Assembly: GCA_003224525.1 (NCBI GenBank)
Contig: QHZB01000220.1
Location: 1 to 33,270 of the forward strand
Length of the DNA stretch: 33,270 nt
Direction: 5' to 3'
Source of the DNA: Acidobacteriota bacterium
GTDB taxonomy: Bacteria > Acidobacteriota > Terriglobia > Acidiferrales > UBA7541
Shown: positions 7,965 through 16,521 of the stretch, piece by piece
Layout: every line of letters begins with the position of its first letter
Numbering within the stretch: the first letter of the stretch is position 1
Translations under genes and position numbers: made by a program
The notes under the pieces: generated by a model
Told to the model about the DNA's origin: nothing
Database searches by the model: none
The model's input: only the letters and a program-made list of their open reading frames with translations

Positions 7965-8391
7965 GCGCGAATAAAGACAAATCTCCTCTCGGAGTCTGCC
8001 CCACAGTTTCTCCTCGAATTGCCGCGGTAGCGGAACGGCTCGTAACGCTACTTGGTTACGCTATCAGGGGGGAAAAAGGCAAGTCAATGTGCGCAGAACT
8101 GCCTGTGAGCAGGCAGTTATCCCCCTTCTTCCAGGAGATCCATGGCGAACACAAGGCGAATAAACGAAGGAACTCTTTTTCCATCGCACTCCTCTGGTTC
8201 CGGGCCAGCGGTGGGCTTACGGGTGAGGGATGGTGATACTGTCGCGGCGATCCAGTCCGATCAACGGATCAGCTGCAACGATGCCAAGTAGGTAGTGAAG
8301 GTGGGCGCACAGGCCGGTGCGACAGCAAGTGCGACAGCTCATTGACAGCTCATGATACTCCCACGACTCCCGGCGAAGCTCGGCGATATGC
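7965..8391. other. Intergenic region upstream of the TPR gene
   Basis: No confident gene. It holds a candidate leftward promoter (8058-8087) and short overlapping direct repeats: GTGCGACAGC at 8317-8326 and 8329-8338, and GACAGCTCAT at 8333-8342 and 8344-8353. A 49-codon frame (8142-8291) was considered and rejected. Confidence 0.5.
8058..8087 (-). promoter_or_regulatory. Candidate sigma70 promoter for the TPR operon
   Basis: Reading leftward: TTGACT (8082-8087), an 18-base spacer, TAGCGT (8058-8063). The -35 is good and the -10 weak. The leader to the TPR start would be about 90 bases. Confidence 0.35.
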
Positions 8392-9768
8392 TCAGCGGCT
8401 CGAAACTCTGTAGAGCACCGACGCGTGTGACGCCAGCGTGGCGGTGAGTGATTCCGCGGGGGCAAGATCTTTGTGCTCCCAGAGGTCCCGCAGGCGATAG
8501 CTCGTCTCCGGCAACCCCACCTCTTTCCAGGAATAGTCGAAGGTCTGAGCGCCGCTGTCGAGATTGAAGAGCGCCACGTAATACCCATCACCTGATGCCG
8601 GACGCGCGAGCCACACGGCGGCCTTTTCCGTCGTGAGGACCGCATGATTGGCGGTCGAGTGCTGGTCCACCGCGAGCACTTCGGCATTGGTCAGTAATGA
8701 CTTCGTCCATTCATCCGAGAGGGTCAGATTTCCGCCCATCATCAGCGGCGAGCGAAAGATCGACCAAAGCGTGAGTTGCGTGCGCTGCTCATCCTGAGTC
8801 AGCCGTGTGGCGCGCGGCTTTCCCCACCCCGCGGCGGGTTCCAGGCGCCCGATGGGAAGCATGTCTGCGTCGGGCCAATGGCCGGGTCCGGAAATGGCAG
8901 CCCACTTCGCGGCCCGGGCAAATTGATTTCCGATGCCCGAAGGAAACTGTGTGCCGCTGTGCCAGAGATCCCAGACGTCGTCTGAAATGCGCCACATCTG
9001 CGCGTACTGGCGCAGCTCCTCCGCTTTCTCCAAGGCCGCGGGCCCCGGCGAAAGACTGAGGACCATGGGCCGCCCTGTTTTGCCGAGCGCTTGGCTGATC
9101 AGGCGAATCTCATCTCCTTTGTAGGGATGGTCGGCGATGCAATCGACCTTCAGGAAGTCCACGCCCCAGCCGGCGTACTGCTGGGCAAGGGCATCGTAAT
9201 ACGCTTGTGCTGCCGGCTTGCCGGCGTCCAGCCCATAATTGAAAGGATTCCACGGACAGGTGTCGGACGTATTGGCGGCATCCACAGCGTGAAAGGAGGA
9301 TCCGGCGATCGGCAGGTTTTTTCGGACCGCCTCCTTGGAAATGCCGCGCAAGATGTGGATGCCAAATTTCAAGCCTAGCGAATGAACGTAATCGGCGAGC
9401 GGTTTGAAGCTCGCCGACTGCGCCGCCGAAGGAATGGTGTTCACCGCGGGCGTGTACCGGCCGTAGGCATCCAGGCTGAATTGCGCGCTGTCGGCATTCG
9501 TGCCCGCGGAGTGATTCGTCACGTACCAGCCGGAATCCACAACGACGTATTGCCAGCCGAAGCTCTTCAGGTGCTCCGCCATCCACTCGGCATTCGCCCG
9601 GATGTCGGTTTCGCTGACCGTTTCGCCGTAGGCATCCCAGCTGTTCCAGCCCATCGGCGGCGTCGCTGCCAGTAGAGTCGCGGAATCCAGAGTGGCGGGT
9701 TTGGCCATAACAAACACGGTGGCAACGAACACTAGAAGGATTAAAATCAACACGCTGACAACGCGCAT
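8392..9768 (-). CDS. Secreted GH27 alpha-galactosidase
   Basis: The 458-residue protein has an N-terminal hydrophobic signal/anchor (about 1-22) and a GH27 (beta/alpha)8 barrel. Motifs are TPPMGWNSWDAYG (36-48), VVVDSGW (75-81), GVDFLKVDC (202-210) with nucleophile D209, and WRISDD (259-264) with acid/base D264. Its C-terminal beta domain ends in SHASVLYRV. It should release terminal alpha-galactose (or a related alpha sugar) from oligo- or polysaccharides outside the cytoplasm. It lies downstream of rnhB. The perfect palindrome CTTGACCGGTCAAG at the junction (9838-9851) contains a -35-like TTGACC reading into this gene, so sugar-controlled repression is plausible. Substrate preference cannot be read from sequence. 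Confidence 0.92.
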   Translation of the reverse strand: MRVVSVLILILLVFVATVFVMAKPATLDSATLLAATPPMGWNSWDAYGETVSETDIRANAEWMAEHLKSFGWQYVVVDSGWYVTNHSAGTNADSAQFSLDAYGRYTPAVNTIPSAAQSASFKPLADYVHSLGLKFGIHILRGISKEAVRKNLPIAGSSFHAVDAANTSDTCPWNPFNYGLDAGKPAAQAYYDALAQQYAGWGVDFLKVDCIADHPYKGDEIRLISQALGKTGRPMVLSLSPGPAALEKAEELRQYAQMWRISDDVWDLWHSGTQFPSGIGNQFARAAKWAAISGPGHWPDADMLPIGRLEPAAGWGKPRATRLTQDEQRTQLTLWSIFRSPLMMGGNLTLSDEWTKSLLTNAEVLAVDQHSTANHAVLTTEKAAVWLARPASGDGYYVALFNLDSGAQTFDYSWKEVGLPETSYRLRDLWEHKDLAPAESLTATLASHASVLYRVSSR

Positions 9769-9837
9769 TTTGTTTCTCTCCTGCTGATTCCCGATGGCAC
9801 TCCGCTAGAGACAAGGAATGTTCTACGGCGATCTTAT

Positions 9838-9851
9838 CTTGACCGGTCAAG
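9838..9851. promoter_or_regulatory. Palindromic operator at the alpha-galactosidase promoter
   Basis: CTTGACCGGTCAAG is a perfect 14-bp palindrome overlapping the rnhB stop codon. It includes TTGACC, which could act as the -35 for the downstream alpha-galactosidase. Palindromes of this form are common operators of LacI- and GntR-type sugar repressors. No such regulator is in the window. Confidence 0.5.
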
Positions 9852-10497
9852 ACATTGGCAGCGAAGTTTGCGTCGCGCCAACAGCCCAACAGGCGGATTC
9901 TCGCACAGGAGCGAAGGAATGGCGGTGCAGCGGCGATGGGCCATGCTGGCGAAGGGCTTCGAGATGGTCGGGCGTCCCGTAGCCCTTGTGGCGCGCCAGA
10001 CCGTATTGCGGATATATGGCGTCCCACTCTTCCATGCGCGTGTCCCGATGCGTTTTCGCTAGGATCGAGGCTGCGGCGATGGAGATACTGCGGCCATCGC
10101 CCTTAATCAAAGATTTCTGCTCGATCAAGACGTCCAGCTGCATCGCGTCAATGAGCAGGTAATCCGGCGGAATTGCTAGTTGCTCGAGCGCGGCGGTCAT
10201 CGCTTGGCGGGAGGCCTGGTAAATGTTCCACGCGTCGATGCGCTGCGCGTCCACTTCGGCGACCGCCCACGCGAGAGCGTGTTCGCGGATGCGCGGCGCG
10301 AGCTCCGCCCTGCGTTCGGAAGTGAGCTTTTTCGAATCGTCGAGGCCAACAATGCGCCGCTTGGGATTGAGAATCACCGCAGCGGCAACGACGGGACCAA
10401 ACAGTGCGCCGCGCCCGGCTTCATCAATGCCCGCGATGCGCATCCAGCCCAGTTTGCGCGCCGCTCTCTCGAAACGGGTGGAGCAGAGTCGGCTCAT
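9847..10497 (-). CDS. rnhB: Ribonuclease HII
   Basis: RNase HII removes ribonucleotides from DNA and cleaves the RNA of RNA/DNA hybrids. The preferred start is the ATG at 10495-10497, giving MSRLCSTRF; a GTG six codons upstream is possible. The 216-residue protein has the catalytic IAGIDEAGRG (Asp-Glu pair), LDDSKKLTSERR, the third acidic residue in LLIDAM, KGDGRSISIAAASILAKTHRD with the probable fourth Asp, and YGLARHKGYGT. It is the last member of the conserved rpsP-khpA-rimM-trmD-rplS-rnhB order, here cut off from rplS by about 8 kb of other genes. Confidence 0.95.
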   Translation of the reverse strand: MSRLCSTRFERAARKLGWMRIAGIDEAGRGALFGPVVAAAVILNPKRRIVGLDDSKKLTSERRAELAPRIREHALAWAVAEVDAQRIDAWNIYQASRQAMTAALEQLAIPPDYLLIDAMQLDVLIEQKSLIKGDGRSISIAAASILAKTHRDTRMEEWDAIYPQYGLARHKGYGTPDHLEALRQHGPSPLHRHSFAPVRESACWAVGATQTSLPMS

Positions 10498-10612
10498 GCG
10501 CGGTGATTCTAGCACGCCCGGGTCACCGGCGAGAGCAACGGAGTCTAACTAGAAGCTGTTCTATAACCCCATTCCTGGCCAATGGAATCAATGATTTACG
10601 TTTTTTTCTATT

Positions 10613-13267
10613 CTATTCCTCGCGCAGGGCGACCAGCGGATCAACGCGCATGGCGCGCCGCGCAGGAATATAAGAGGCCATCACAGCGACAGACACCAGC
10701 AGAACGGCGACACCGACGAATGTGAGCGGGTCGTGTTCACTGATGCCGTAGAGCAGGCTGGACACCAACCGCGTAAGAACAAGCGCCGTGAGGCTGCCAA
10801 CCGCAACACCAAGAACTGCGAGCTTCGTTCCATACCCGAGAACGAGGCGGAGAATGTCTCTTGCCTGCGCACCCATCGCCATGCGAATGCCGATCTCACG
10901 CCCGCGTTGCTGAACGGAGTATGCCGCCACGCCATAGAGTCCGGCGGCAGCAAGAATCAGCGCCAGCGCGCCGAACAGGGCAACCAAGGCAAGGTTGAAT
11001 TGCTGCGGACCTAGATAATTGGAACGCACACGCTCCATGGTCTGAATGCGCGAAATGGGAAGCGTGGGGTCAATCGCCCAAACCGCGGTGCGCATGGCTG
11101 ATCCAAGTGCGGCGGGGTCGCCGGATGCGCGAATGACCCAATCGCGCAAAGTGTCGCCCGTTCCGGCGTCCTGGGAAGCGGGTAGATACATGGCGGGGCG
11201 CGGCGCGTTGATGAGTTCGAGTTGGCGCACGTCGGCAACGATTCCAACGACGGTGACCCAAGGTGCGCCACTGTTCACGCCGCCAAGTTTGATGCGCTTG
11301 CCGATGGCATCGCCAGGGGGCCAGAAGTTCCGCGCCATGGTCTGGCTGACGATCATGACAGGCAGGGATGGTGGCGCGTCGTCCCAGGAAAAATCGCGCC
11401 CTTCGAGCAGTGGGATTCCCATTGTCGTGAAATAACCGGGAGAAACGGAGCGGAAATCCGCGAACGGCACCTGACCTGGAGCCGGACGCGCCTGACCTTC
11501 CACGTCGATACCGGTGGTGCGGCCCTGCATGGTGAGAGGAAGAAAACTGATTGCGCCAACACTCCGAACTCCGGGCAGAGACTGCATGCGCTCGACACTT
11601 TCCCGGTAAAAGGCAGTGCGCTCTGGCAGGCCCGAGTAGCGTGGCCCGCGCAGAATAACTCTCAAGGTGAGCACATCATCCGGCCGAAATCCGAGAGGGA
11701 TCTGTTCAAGACGAACAAAGCTTCGCAGCAGCAGACCCGCGCCGATGAGAACGATGACGCCAAGCGCCATTTCCACGACGACGAGAAGCCCGCGCGTGCG
11801 AACGCGTCCAATGGAAGCGGAATCGCGGCCTCCTTCTTTCAATTTGTCAACGACTTCGCCGCGTGCAGATTGGAATGCCGGAAATAGCCCGAAGATGAAC
11901 CCAGTCAGAAGCGAGACGCCAAGATTGAATGCTCCGACGAGGGTGTTCAGGTGAACTTCGGCGAGGTTTTGTTCGGCGGGCGCGTATCCGCGAAGAACGT
12001 TGATTCCCCAAAACGCGAAGGCCAGGCCGAGCACGCCGCCGAGAAAGGAAAGGAGAAGGCTCTCCGCGAGAAGCTGGCGGAGGACGCGCGCGCGGCTGGC
12101 TCCGAGCGCGGAGCGAATAGCCAGCTCGCGTCCACGGACCGAGGCGCGAGCCAGGAGCAAGTTGGCGACGTTCGCCGAGACCATCAGGAGAAGCAAACCA
12201 GCCACACCGGAAAGCATCAGGAGGGGGCGCCGCATGTTCCCGGCGCGCTGATCCTCGAGGGAAATTAGCTTGACGCCCACGCCGGTGTTGGAGTCCGGGT
12301 ATTGGGTTGTCAGATGTTGCGCGATGCCTTCCATTTCAGACTGAGCTTGTGGCAGCGCCACACCAGGTCTGAGCCGGGCGACAACGCGGAGAAAGTGGCT
12401 GCCATGGTTGGCGAGTTGCTCCTCCGTAAGCGCAAGCGGAACATAGAGCTGGTCGTCTGGATCGGGGAAGCGAAATCCCCGCGGCATGACGCCAATGACC
12501 GTGTAGCTCTCTTCGTCCAAGCGCATCGTGCGGCCAATCATGTTGGGATCGGCGGCGAAACGGTTGGCCCAAAGACCGTAGCCAAGCAGGGCGACATGAG
12601 CGGAGCCGGGGCGATCTTCTGCGGCAGAGAATGCGCGGCCGAGCATCGGATAGGTTTCGAGGACAGAAAAAATGTCAGCAGAAAAAGCTTCGCCTTCGAT
12701 GCGCACGGGCTCGCCGGTCCCCGTCAGATTCCAGCTGCGATAGCCGATTGCTGCGATGCCGCTGAAGACCGTGTTGCGGTTCTTCCAGTCCGCGAAATTT
12801 CCGGGCGCCGGAGTGTTTTGGTCGTTCTGGTAGTGAGGGAGATGAACGTTCTCCCAAACCATCGCAAGCCGCTCGGGATACGGGAAAGGCAACGGACGCA
12901 AAAGGACTGCCTCCATGACGCTGAAAATCGCGGTGTTTGCGCCGATGCCTAGCGCCAGCGTAAGGATGGCGACGGCCGTGAAGCCTGGACTCTTTCGCAG
13001 CATGCGCAGCGCGTAGCGCACGTCCTCTAAGAGCGTCTCCAGGAAGGGCAGGCCTCGCCGTTCGCGGTACATTTCTTTGGTTTGCTCGACGCCGCCGAAT
13101 TCGCGCCGCGCGGCGTGCGCCGCTTCAAGGGGATTCATGCCTCGCCGAATATTTTCCTCGGTGAGAAGGTCCAGGTGCGCTTGCAGCTCCGCACTCAGGT
13201 CCTGCTCGAGCCGCTGCTTGCGGAACATATTCCAGAGTCGGGTCGGCAAATTTCCCAAGCGAAACAT
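10613..13267 (-). CDS. ADOP-type MacB/FtsX permease, second of a tandem pair
   Basis: This 884-residue inner-membrane protein has an N-terminal permease prefix (about 1-75, with [18 protein letters not shown] and [11 protein letters not shown]). A first transmembrane helix (about 94-125, [17 protein letters not shown]) follows, then a MacB-type periplasmic domain ([15 protein letters not shown]). Two FtsX permease blocks come next (about 345-460 and 755-884), ending in [18 protein letters not shown]. This double-permease layout is the acidobacterial duplicated orphaned permease (ADOP). No ATPase gene is nearby. AGGAG seven bases before the ATG supports the start. It follows the first ADOP by 13 bases in a padR operon. 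The substrate is unknown; macrolide, peptide or lipoprotein export is only inferred from MacB. Confidence 0.93.
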   Translation of the reverse strand: MFRLGNLPTRLWNMFRKQRLEQDLSAELQAHLDLLTEENIRRGMNPLEAAHAARREFGGVEQTKEMYRERRGLPFLETLLEDVRYALRMLRKSPGFTAVAILTLALGIGANTAIFSVMEAVLLRPLPFPYPERLAMVWENVHLPHYQNDQNTPAPGNFADWKNRNTVFSGIAAIGYRSWNLTGTGEPVRIEGEAFSADIFSVLETYPMLGRAFSAAEDRPGSAHVALLGYGLWANRFAADPNMIGRTMRLDEESYTVIGVMPRGFRFPDPDDQLYVPLALTEEQLANHGSHFLRVVARLRPGVALPQAQSEMEGIAQHLTTQYPDSNTGVGVKLISLEDQRAGNMRRPLLMLSGVAGLLLLMVSANVANLLLARASVRGRELAIRSALGASRARVLRQLLAESLLLSFLGGVLGLAFAFWGINVLRGYAPAEQNLAEVHLNTLVGAFNLGVSLLTGFIFGLFPAFQSARGEVVDKLKEGGRDSASIGRVRTRGLLVVVEMALGVIVLIGAGLLLRSFVRLEQIPLGFRPDDVLTLRVILRGPRYSGLPERTAFYRESVERMQSLPGVRSVGAISFLPLTMQGRTTGIDVEGQARPAPGQVPFADFRSVSPGYFTTMGIPLLEGRDFSWDDAPPSLPVMIVSQTMARNFWPPGDAIGKRIKLGGVNSGAPWVTVVGIVADVRQLELINAPRPAMYLPASQDAGTGDTLRDWVIRASGDPAALGSAMRTAVWAIDPTLPISRIQTMERVRSNYLGPQQFNLALVALFGALALILAAAGLYGVAAYSVQQRGREIGIRMAMGAQARDILRLVLGYGTKLAVLGVAVGSLTALVLTRLVSSLLYGISEHDPLTFVGVAVLLVSVAVMASYIPARRAMRVDPLVALREE

Positions 13268-13280
13268 CTTCGCTCTCCTC

Positions 13281-15926
13281 TCACTCGTAACGTAAGGCGA
13301 TCATGGGATCCACGTGGATAGCCTTACGCGCGGGAATCCAGGCGGCCAAGAACGCAACCGCGAGCAAAACGAGCAGAGCCGCGCAGAGAAGAAACGGATC
13401 GTGCGCGCGAACTTCGAACAGCAGAGACTCCAGGAGACGCGAGCAGAGCCAGGCTCCGAGGAGTCCGAGCGCTGCCCCGGCAACCGTCCAGCGCACCATA
13501 TTCGAAAGAACCATCCTTAGAACATTCCGGGGAGTGGCGCCGAGCGCGATTCGAATCCCGATTTCCCGAGTCTGCTGCACGACCAGGAATCCGACAACAC
13601 CGTAGATACCGATCCCCGCAAGCAGCACGCCCATGCCCGCAAACAAAGACAGCAGGACAGCCGTGAAGCGGGGCTGCCGCGCCAGCTTTCCGACTCGCGC
13701 CTTCATAACTTCAATCGTCACGGGAACAGTCGGATCGACAGCAGCGGTCTCGGAACGAATCCATTTTGCAATGGCATCGGAATGGATGGCACTCTGAACA
13801 ATCAGGTTCCCGGAGCGGAAGTATCCTGCGGTCTCGTTTTTCCAGGGAATGTAAAACTCGGGGTCGGGGGGCGCTGCGAGCCCGTTATTCTTTACGTCTC
13901 CGGCAACGCCGACGATGGTGTGCCACTCCGTCTGTAAGCCAAAGCGGAAAGATTTTCCCAAGGGATCTTCTCCATTGGGGAAGAGCTTTTTCGCGAGCGC
14001 CTCGCTAAGGATCACAGGCCGTTTCGCGGGCGCGCGGTCCTCTTCGCTAAAGCCTCGGCCGCGCAGGATCGGGATACCCAGCGCAGGAAAATAACCAGGC
14101 GTGACGAAGCGATAACCAATCATTCCGCCAGTGCCCGCACTGAATTTTGTGTGCCCGGGAATTTCGAGGGACGATAGGAAAGTTGCCTGCATGCCGCCGG
14201 AGGGAGGCAGCGAGTCGCTCAAGGCCAGCGCAGTAGTGCCGGGCATCCGTTTCAGCCGGGCTTCGACCTGATCAAAAAAGGCGAGCTGTTTCGCGCTGTC
14301 CGGATAGCGGTATTCGGCAAGATTGATTCCCGCGGTGATGACGCTCTTCGTGTCCATCCCGAGGGAAACGGTTTCGAGCTTCCAGAGGCTGCGCAATAGT
14401 AGTCCTGCGCCGGCAAGAAGAATCAGAGAAACGGCCATCTGCACGGTGACCAACACTTGACGGAGCATTCCGCGGGATGTTGCGCGGGTTTCCTTTCCGA
14501 CGAGCAGTTCGGGCGCGGGACGGCCCAGCGCCGAAGCTAGTCCGAAAAGAACGCCTGATAGGAGCGAGACGCCAAGCGTAAACAGCAACACGCGAACGTC
14601 AACCGAGGCTTGTTCCAGCCTCGGAATACCATCGGGCGCGATGGAGACAAAGAAGCGCAGCAAGAATTGCGCGAACCAGCAACCCGCGAGGCCTCCCAGC
14701 AATCCCAGAAGCAGGCTTTCCGTGAGCGACTGGCGAGCCAGGCGTCCTCGCGTCGCGCCCAGGGCAGTGCGAACTGCTAACTCCCGCACGCGGCTGGTAG
14801 CGCGCGCGAGGAGCAGGTTCGCGACGTTGGTGCATGCCACGAGCAGCACGGCCAAGACCGCGCCCAGAAGAACCCAGGAGGCCACGCGCGCGTCTTGAAT
14901 CTGACGGTCGCGGAGCGAGCGCACGCGGAAGGAGACTTCGTGCTGAAACTGCGGTGGAACATAATCCAGGGACCGCTGGAAGAGCGGTTCCATCGCAGCC
15001 GCGGCTTGCTTGATGGTTATGCCGGGCTTGAGCCGCGCAAACGCGCGCAAAATAATTTGCCGGGCATTAGGCCCGCGAGCGGTGGAACCGTCGAGCGCCG
15101 CGGGAAGGAGAATGTCGTCGTGGCCGAGGTTGGGCATTTCGAATTGGGGCGGAAGAACGCCCACAACGACAGTGGGCTTCCCGTCGAGTGCGATCGTCCG
15201 CCCGGGAAGATGGCGGTCACTCGCGAAGCGCGAACGCCATAGTCCGTAGGAAACAAGCGCGACGCGCGGCGCGTGCGGACGGTCTTCGTCGCTCGTGAAA
15301 TTCCGGCCGAGGAATGGTTGAATTTCGAAGGTCGGCAGAAATGTCGATTCGACGAGCGCGCACTTCAATCGCACCGGGTTCTTCTCGGTGAGGTCACAAT
15401 CCGCCCCGCCGGGGACAACGGAGGTTACCGACTCAAAGGGAGTCTGCCCTTTCTTCCAATCCACGTAATCCGGGCCGAGCACGAACTCATTCGCTTCGAA
15501 GGGCGCTTTATCACCAAAGCTGACCAGCTCCTGGTCATGAGGATAGGGAAGGCTCCGGAAGAGAAGGCGGTCGACCACGCTGAAGACTGCCGTGGTAGAC
15601 CCAATCCCCAGTGAAAGAGTGAGGATCGCAACCAACGCGAAACCCGGGCGATTCCGCAAGCCTCGGAGAGCAAATCGCAGGTCTTCGAGGAGCGCGTCGA
15701 GAAAGGGGATGCTGCGCTGTTCACGGTGCAGCTCTTTGGATTGTTCGACGCCTCCGAATTCACGCCGCGCGGCATAGCGTGCTTCTACCGGACTCATGCC
15801 GCGGCGAATGTTTTCCTCCACGAGCATCTCCACATGCGCCCGAAGTTCGGCGTCAAGATCTCCGTCCAGGTACCGCTTGCGGAAAAGGCCGCGCAAACGC
15901 GCGCCGAAAACACGGAGCCACTCCAT
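13281..15926 (-). CDS. ADOP-type MacB/FtsX permease, first of a tandem pair
   Basis: This 881-residue homologue has the same architecture as the gene that follows it. There is a prefix domain ([32 protein letters not shown]), a first helix with [19 protein letters not shown] and a MacB-type periplasmic domain. The two FtsX modules are near 350-475 ([17 protein letters not shown]) and 750-881, ending in [18 protein letters not shown]. The ATG follows the padR stop by one base (TGACATG), with AAGGAGG upstream, so it is coupled to padR. The sequences of the two permeases have diverged well beyond recent duplication. No dedicated ATPase is present, so it may borrow one or act in a different mode. 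Confidence 0.93.
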   Translation of the reverse strand: MEWLRVFGARLRGLFRKRYLDGDLDAELRAHVEMLVEENIRRGMSPVEARYAARREFGGVEQSKELHREQRSIPFLDALLEDLRFALRGLRNRPGFALVAILTLSLGIGSTTAVFSVVDRLLFRSLPYPHDQELVSFGDKAPFEANEFVLGPDYVDWKKGQTPFESVTSVVPGGADCDLTEKNPVRLKCALVESTFLPTFEIQPFLGRNFTSDEDRPHAPRVALVSYGLWRSRFASDRHLPGRTIALDGKPTVVVGVLPPQFEMPNLGHDDILLPAALDGSTARGPNARQIILRAFARLKPGITIKQAAAAMEPLFQRSLDYVPPQFQHEVSFRVRSLRDRQIQDARVASWVLLGAVLAVLLVACTNVANLLLARATSRVRELAVRTALGATRGRLARQSLTESLLLGLLGGLAGCWFAQFLLRFFVSIAPDGIPRLEQASVDVRVLLFTLGVSLLSGVLFGLASALGRPAPELLVGKETRATSRGMLRQVLVTVQMAVSLILLAGAGLLLRSLWKLETVSLGMDTKSVITAGINLAEYRYPDSAKQLAFFDQVEARLKRMPGTTALALSDSLPPSGGMQATFLSSLEIPGHTKFSAGTGGMIGYRFVTPGYFPALGIPILRGRGFSEEDRAPAKRPVILSEALAKKLFPNGEDPLGKSFRFGLQTEWHTIVGVAGDVKNNGLAAPPDPEFYIPWKNETAGYFRSGNLIVQSAIHSDAIAKWIRSETAAVDPTVPVTIEVMKARVGKLARQPRFTAVLLSLFAGMGVLLAGIGIYGVVGFLVVQQTREIGIRIALGATPRNVLRMVLSNMVRWTVAGAALGLLGAWLCSRLLESLLFEVRAHDPFLLCAALLVLLAVAFLAAWIPARKAIHVDPMIALRYE

Positions 15927-15927
15927 G

Positions 15928-16272
15928 TCAGCCTCCTTCCGTATCGCCGAGCAGGCGTGCCATGAGCGCGGTCATGCGCTCCCAACTCTCGGTCTCGGCG
16001 AGTAGCTGTTTGCGCCCGGCGCGCGTGAGCGAGTAATACTTCGCCTTGCGGTTATTTTCTGAAGCGCCCCATTTTGAAGAGATCCAGCCGCGTTGTTCTA
16101 ACCGCAACAGCGCGGGATAGAGCGTGCCCTGGTTCAACTTGAGCAGGTCTTCGGAAACTTGCTGGACGCGCCGGGCAATGCCGTAGCCGTGCAGCGGGCC
16201 CATGGCCTGAAGGGTTTGCAGAACAATGAGGTCGAGTGTGCCTTGCAGAACTTCCCCGCGCGGAGGAGCCAT
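15928..16272 (-). CDS. PadR-family transcriptional regulator
   Basis: The 114-residue winged-helix protein has the PadR signature GTLDLIVLQTLQAMGPLHGYGIARRV (about 11-36), the recognition helix region LNQGTLYPALLRLEQRGWI (46-64) and the wing residues KAKYYSLTRAGRKQL (76-90). A short C-terminal dimerisation helix follows. The start is supported by AAAGGAG. In Acidobacteriota such genes commonly sit directly in front of ADOP permeases, as here. Its own promoter (16299-16327) carries a perfect 19-bp inverted repeat over the -35, which points to autorepression relieved by a ligand. The ligand is unknown. Confidence 0.95.
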   Translation of the reverse strand: MAPPRGEVLQGTLDLIVLQTLQAMGPLHGYGIARRVQQVSEDLLKLNQGTLYPALLRLEQRGWISSKWGASENNRKAKYYSLTRAGRKQLLAETESWERMTALMARLLGDTEGG

Positions 16273-16298
16273 GCTTTCTCCTTTAGATAAACAACAGG

Positions 16299-16327
16299 AG
16301 CATAGGCTCCTTCCTGTTGATTGTCAA
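16299..16327 (-). promoter_or_regulatory. padR-ADOP promoter (near consensus)
   Basis: Reading leftward: perfect TTGACA (16322-16327), a 17-base spacer, TATGCT (16299-16304). The leader to the padR ATG is about 20-25 bases and contains AAAGGAG. Confidence 0.7.
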
Positions 16328-16331
16328 CAGG
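16313..16331. promoter_or_regulatory. Perfect inverted repeat over the padR -35: putative PadR operator
   Basis: CCTGTTGA-TTG-TCAACAGG is a perfect 8-bp inverted repeat. It covers the TTGACA hexamer. A third half-site CAACAGG occurs at 16292-16298, just beyond the -10, so bound dimers could flank the whole promoter. Confidence 0.6.
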
Positions 16332-16446
16332 ACAACCATAGACAACCATGCTTGGAACGCGCCAAGTTTGCAAAAACCGCCGAAGGAAGAACAGCTTCGC
16401 AGTTCTCTAGCGCGCGCCGGACTCTAGTCCTCCAAGGAAGATGAAG

Positions 16447-16476
16447 TTGACCGTGGAGCGTAGCGCGGCCTAGGAT
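16447..16476 (+). promoter_or_regulatory. Candidate promoter for the S9 peptidase, with a palindrome around the -10
   Basis: TTGACC (16447-16452), an 18-base spacer, TAGGAT (16471-16476). The -10 is flanked by perfect 7-bp arms CGCGGCC (16464-16470) and GGCCGCG (16477-16483). The gene starts at 16522 with GGGAG upstream. Confidence 0.45.
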
Positions 16477-16521
16477 GGCCGCGGTAATTCCTGTGCCACT
16501 CCAGAGTTAAGGGAGAGCCCC

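Noticed and set aside
8142-8291. A 49-codon plus-strand frame with AGGAG close to its ATG
   Set aside because: The spacing is only four bases, the product (MANTRRINEGTLFPS...) has no domain, signal or membrane character, and it lies in low-information intergenic sequence.
13545-13565. GATTCGAATCCC resembling a tRNA T-arm
   Set aside because: It lies within the ADOP coding sequence (RIGIRIALG) and no acceptor or anticodon arms can be drawn around it.
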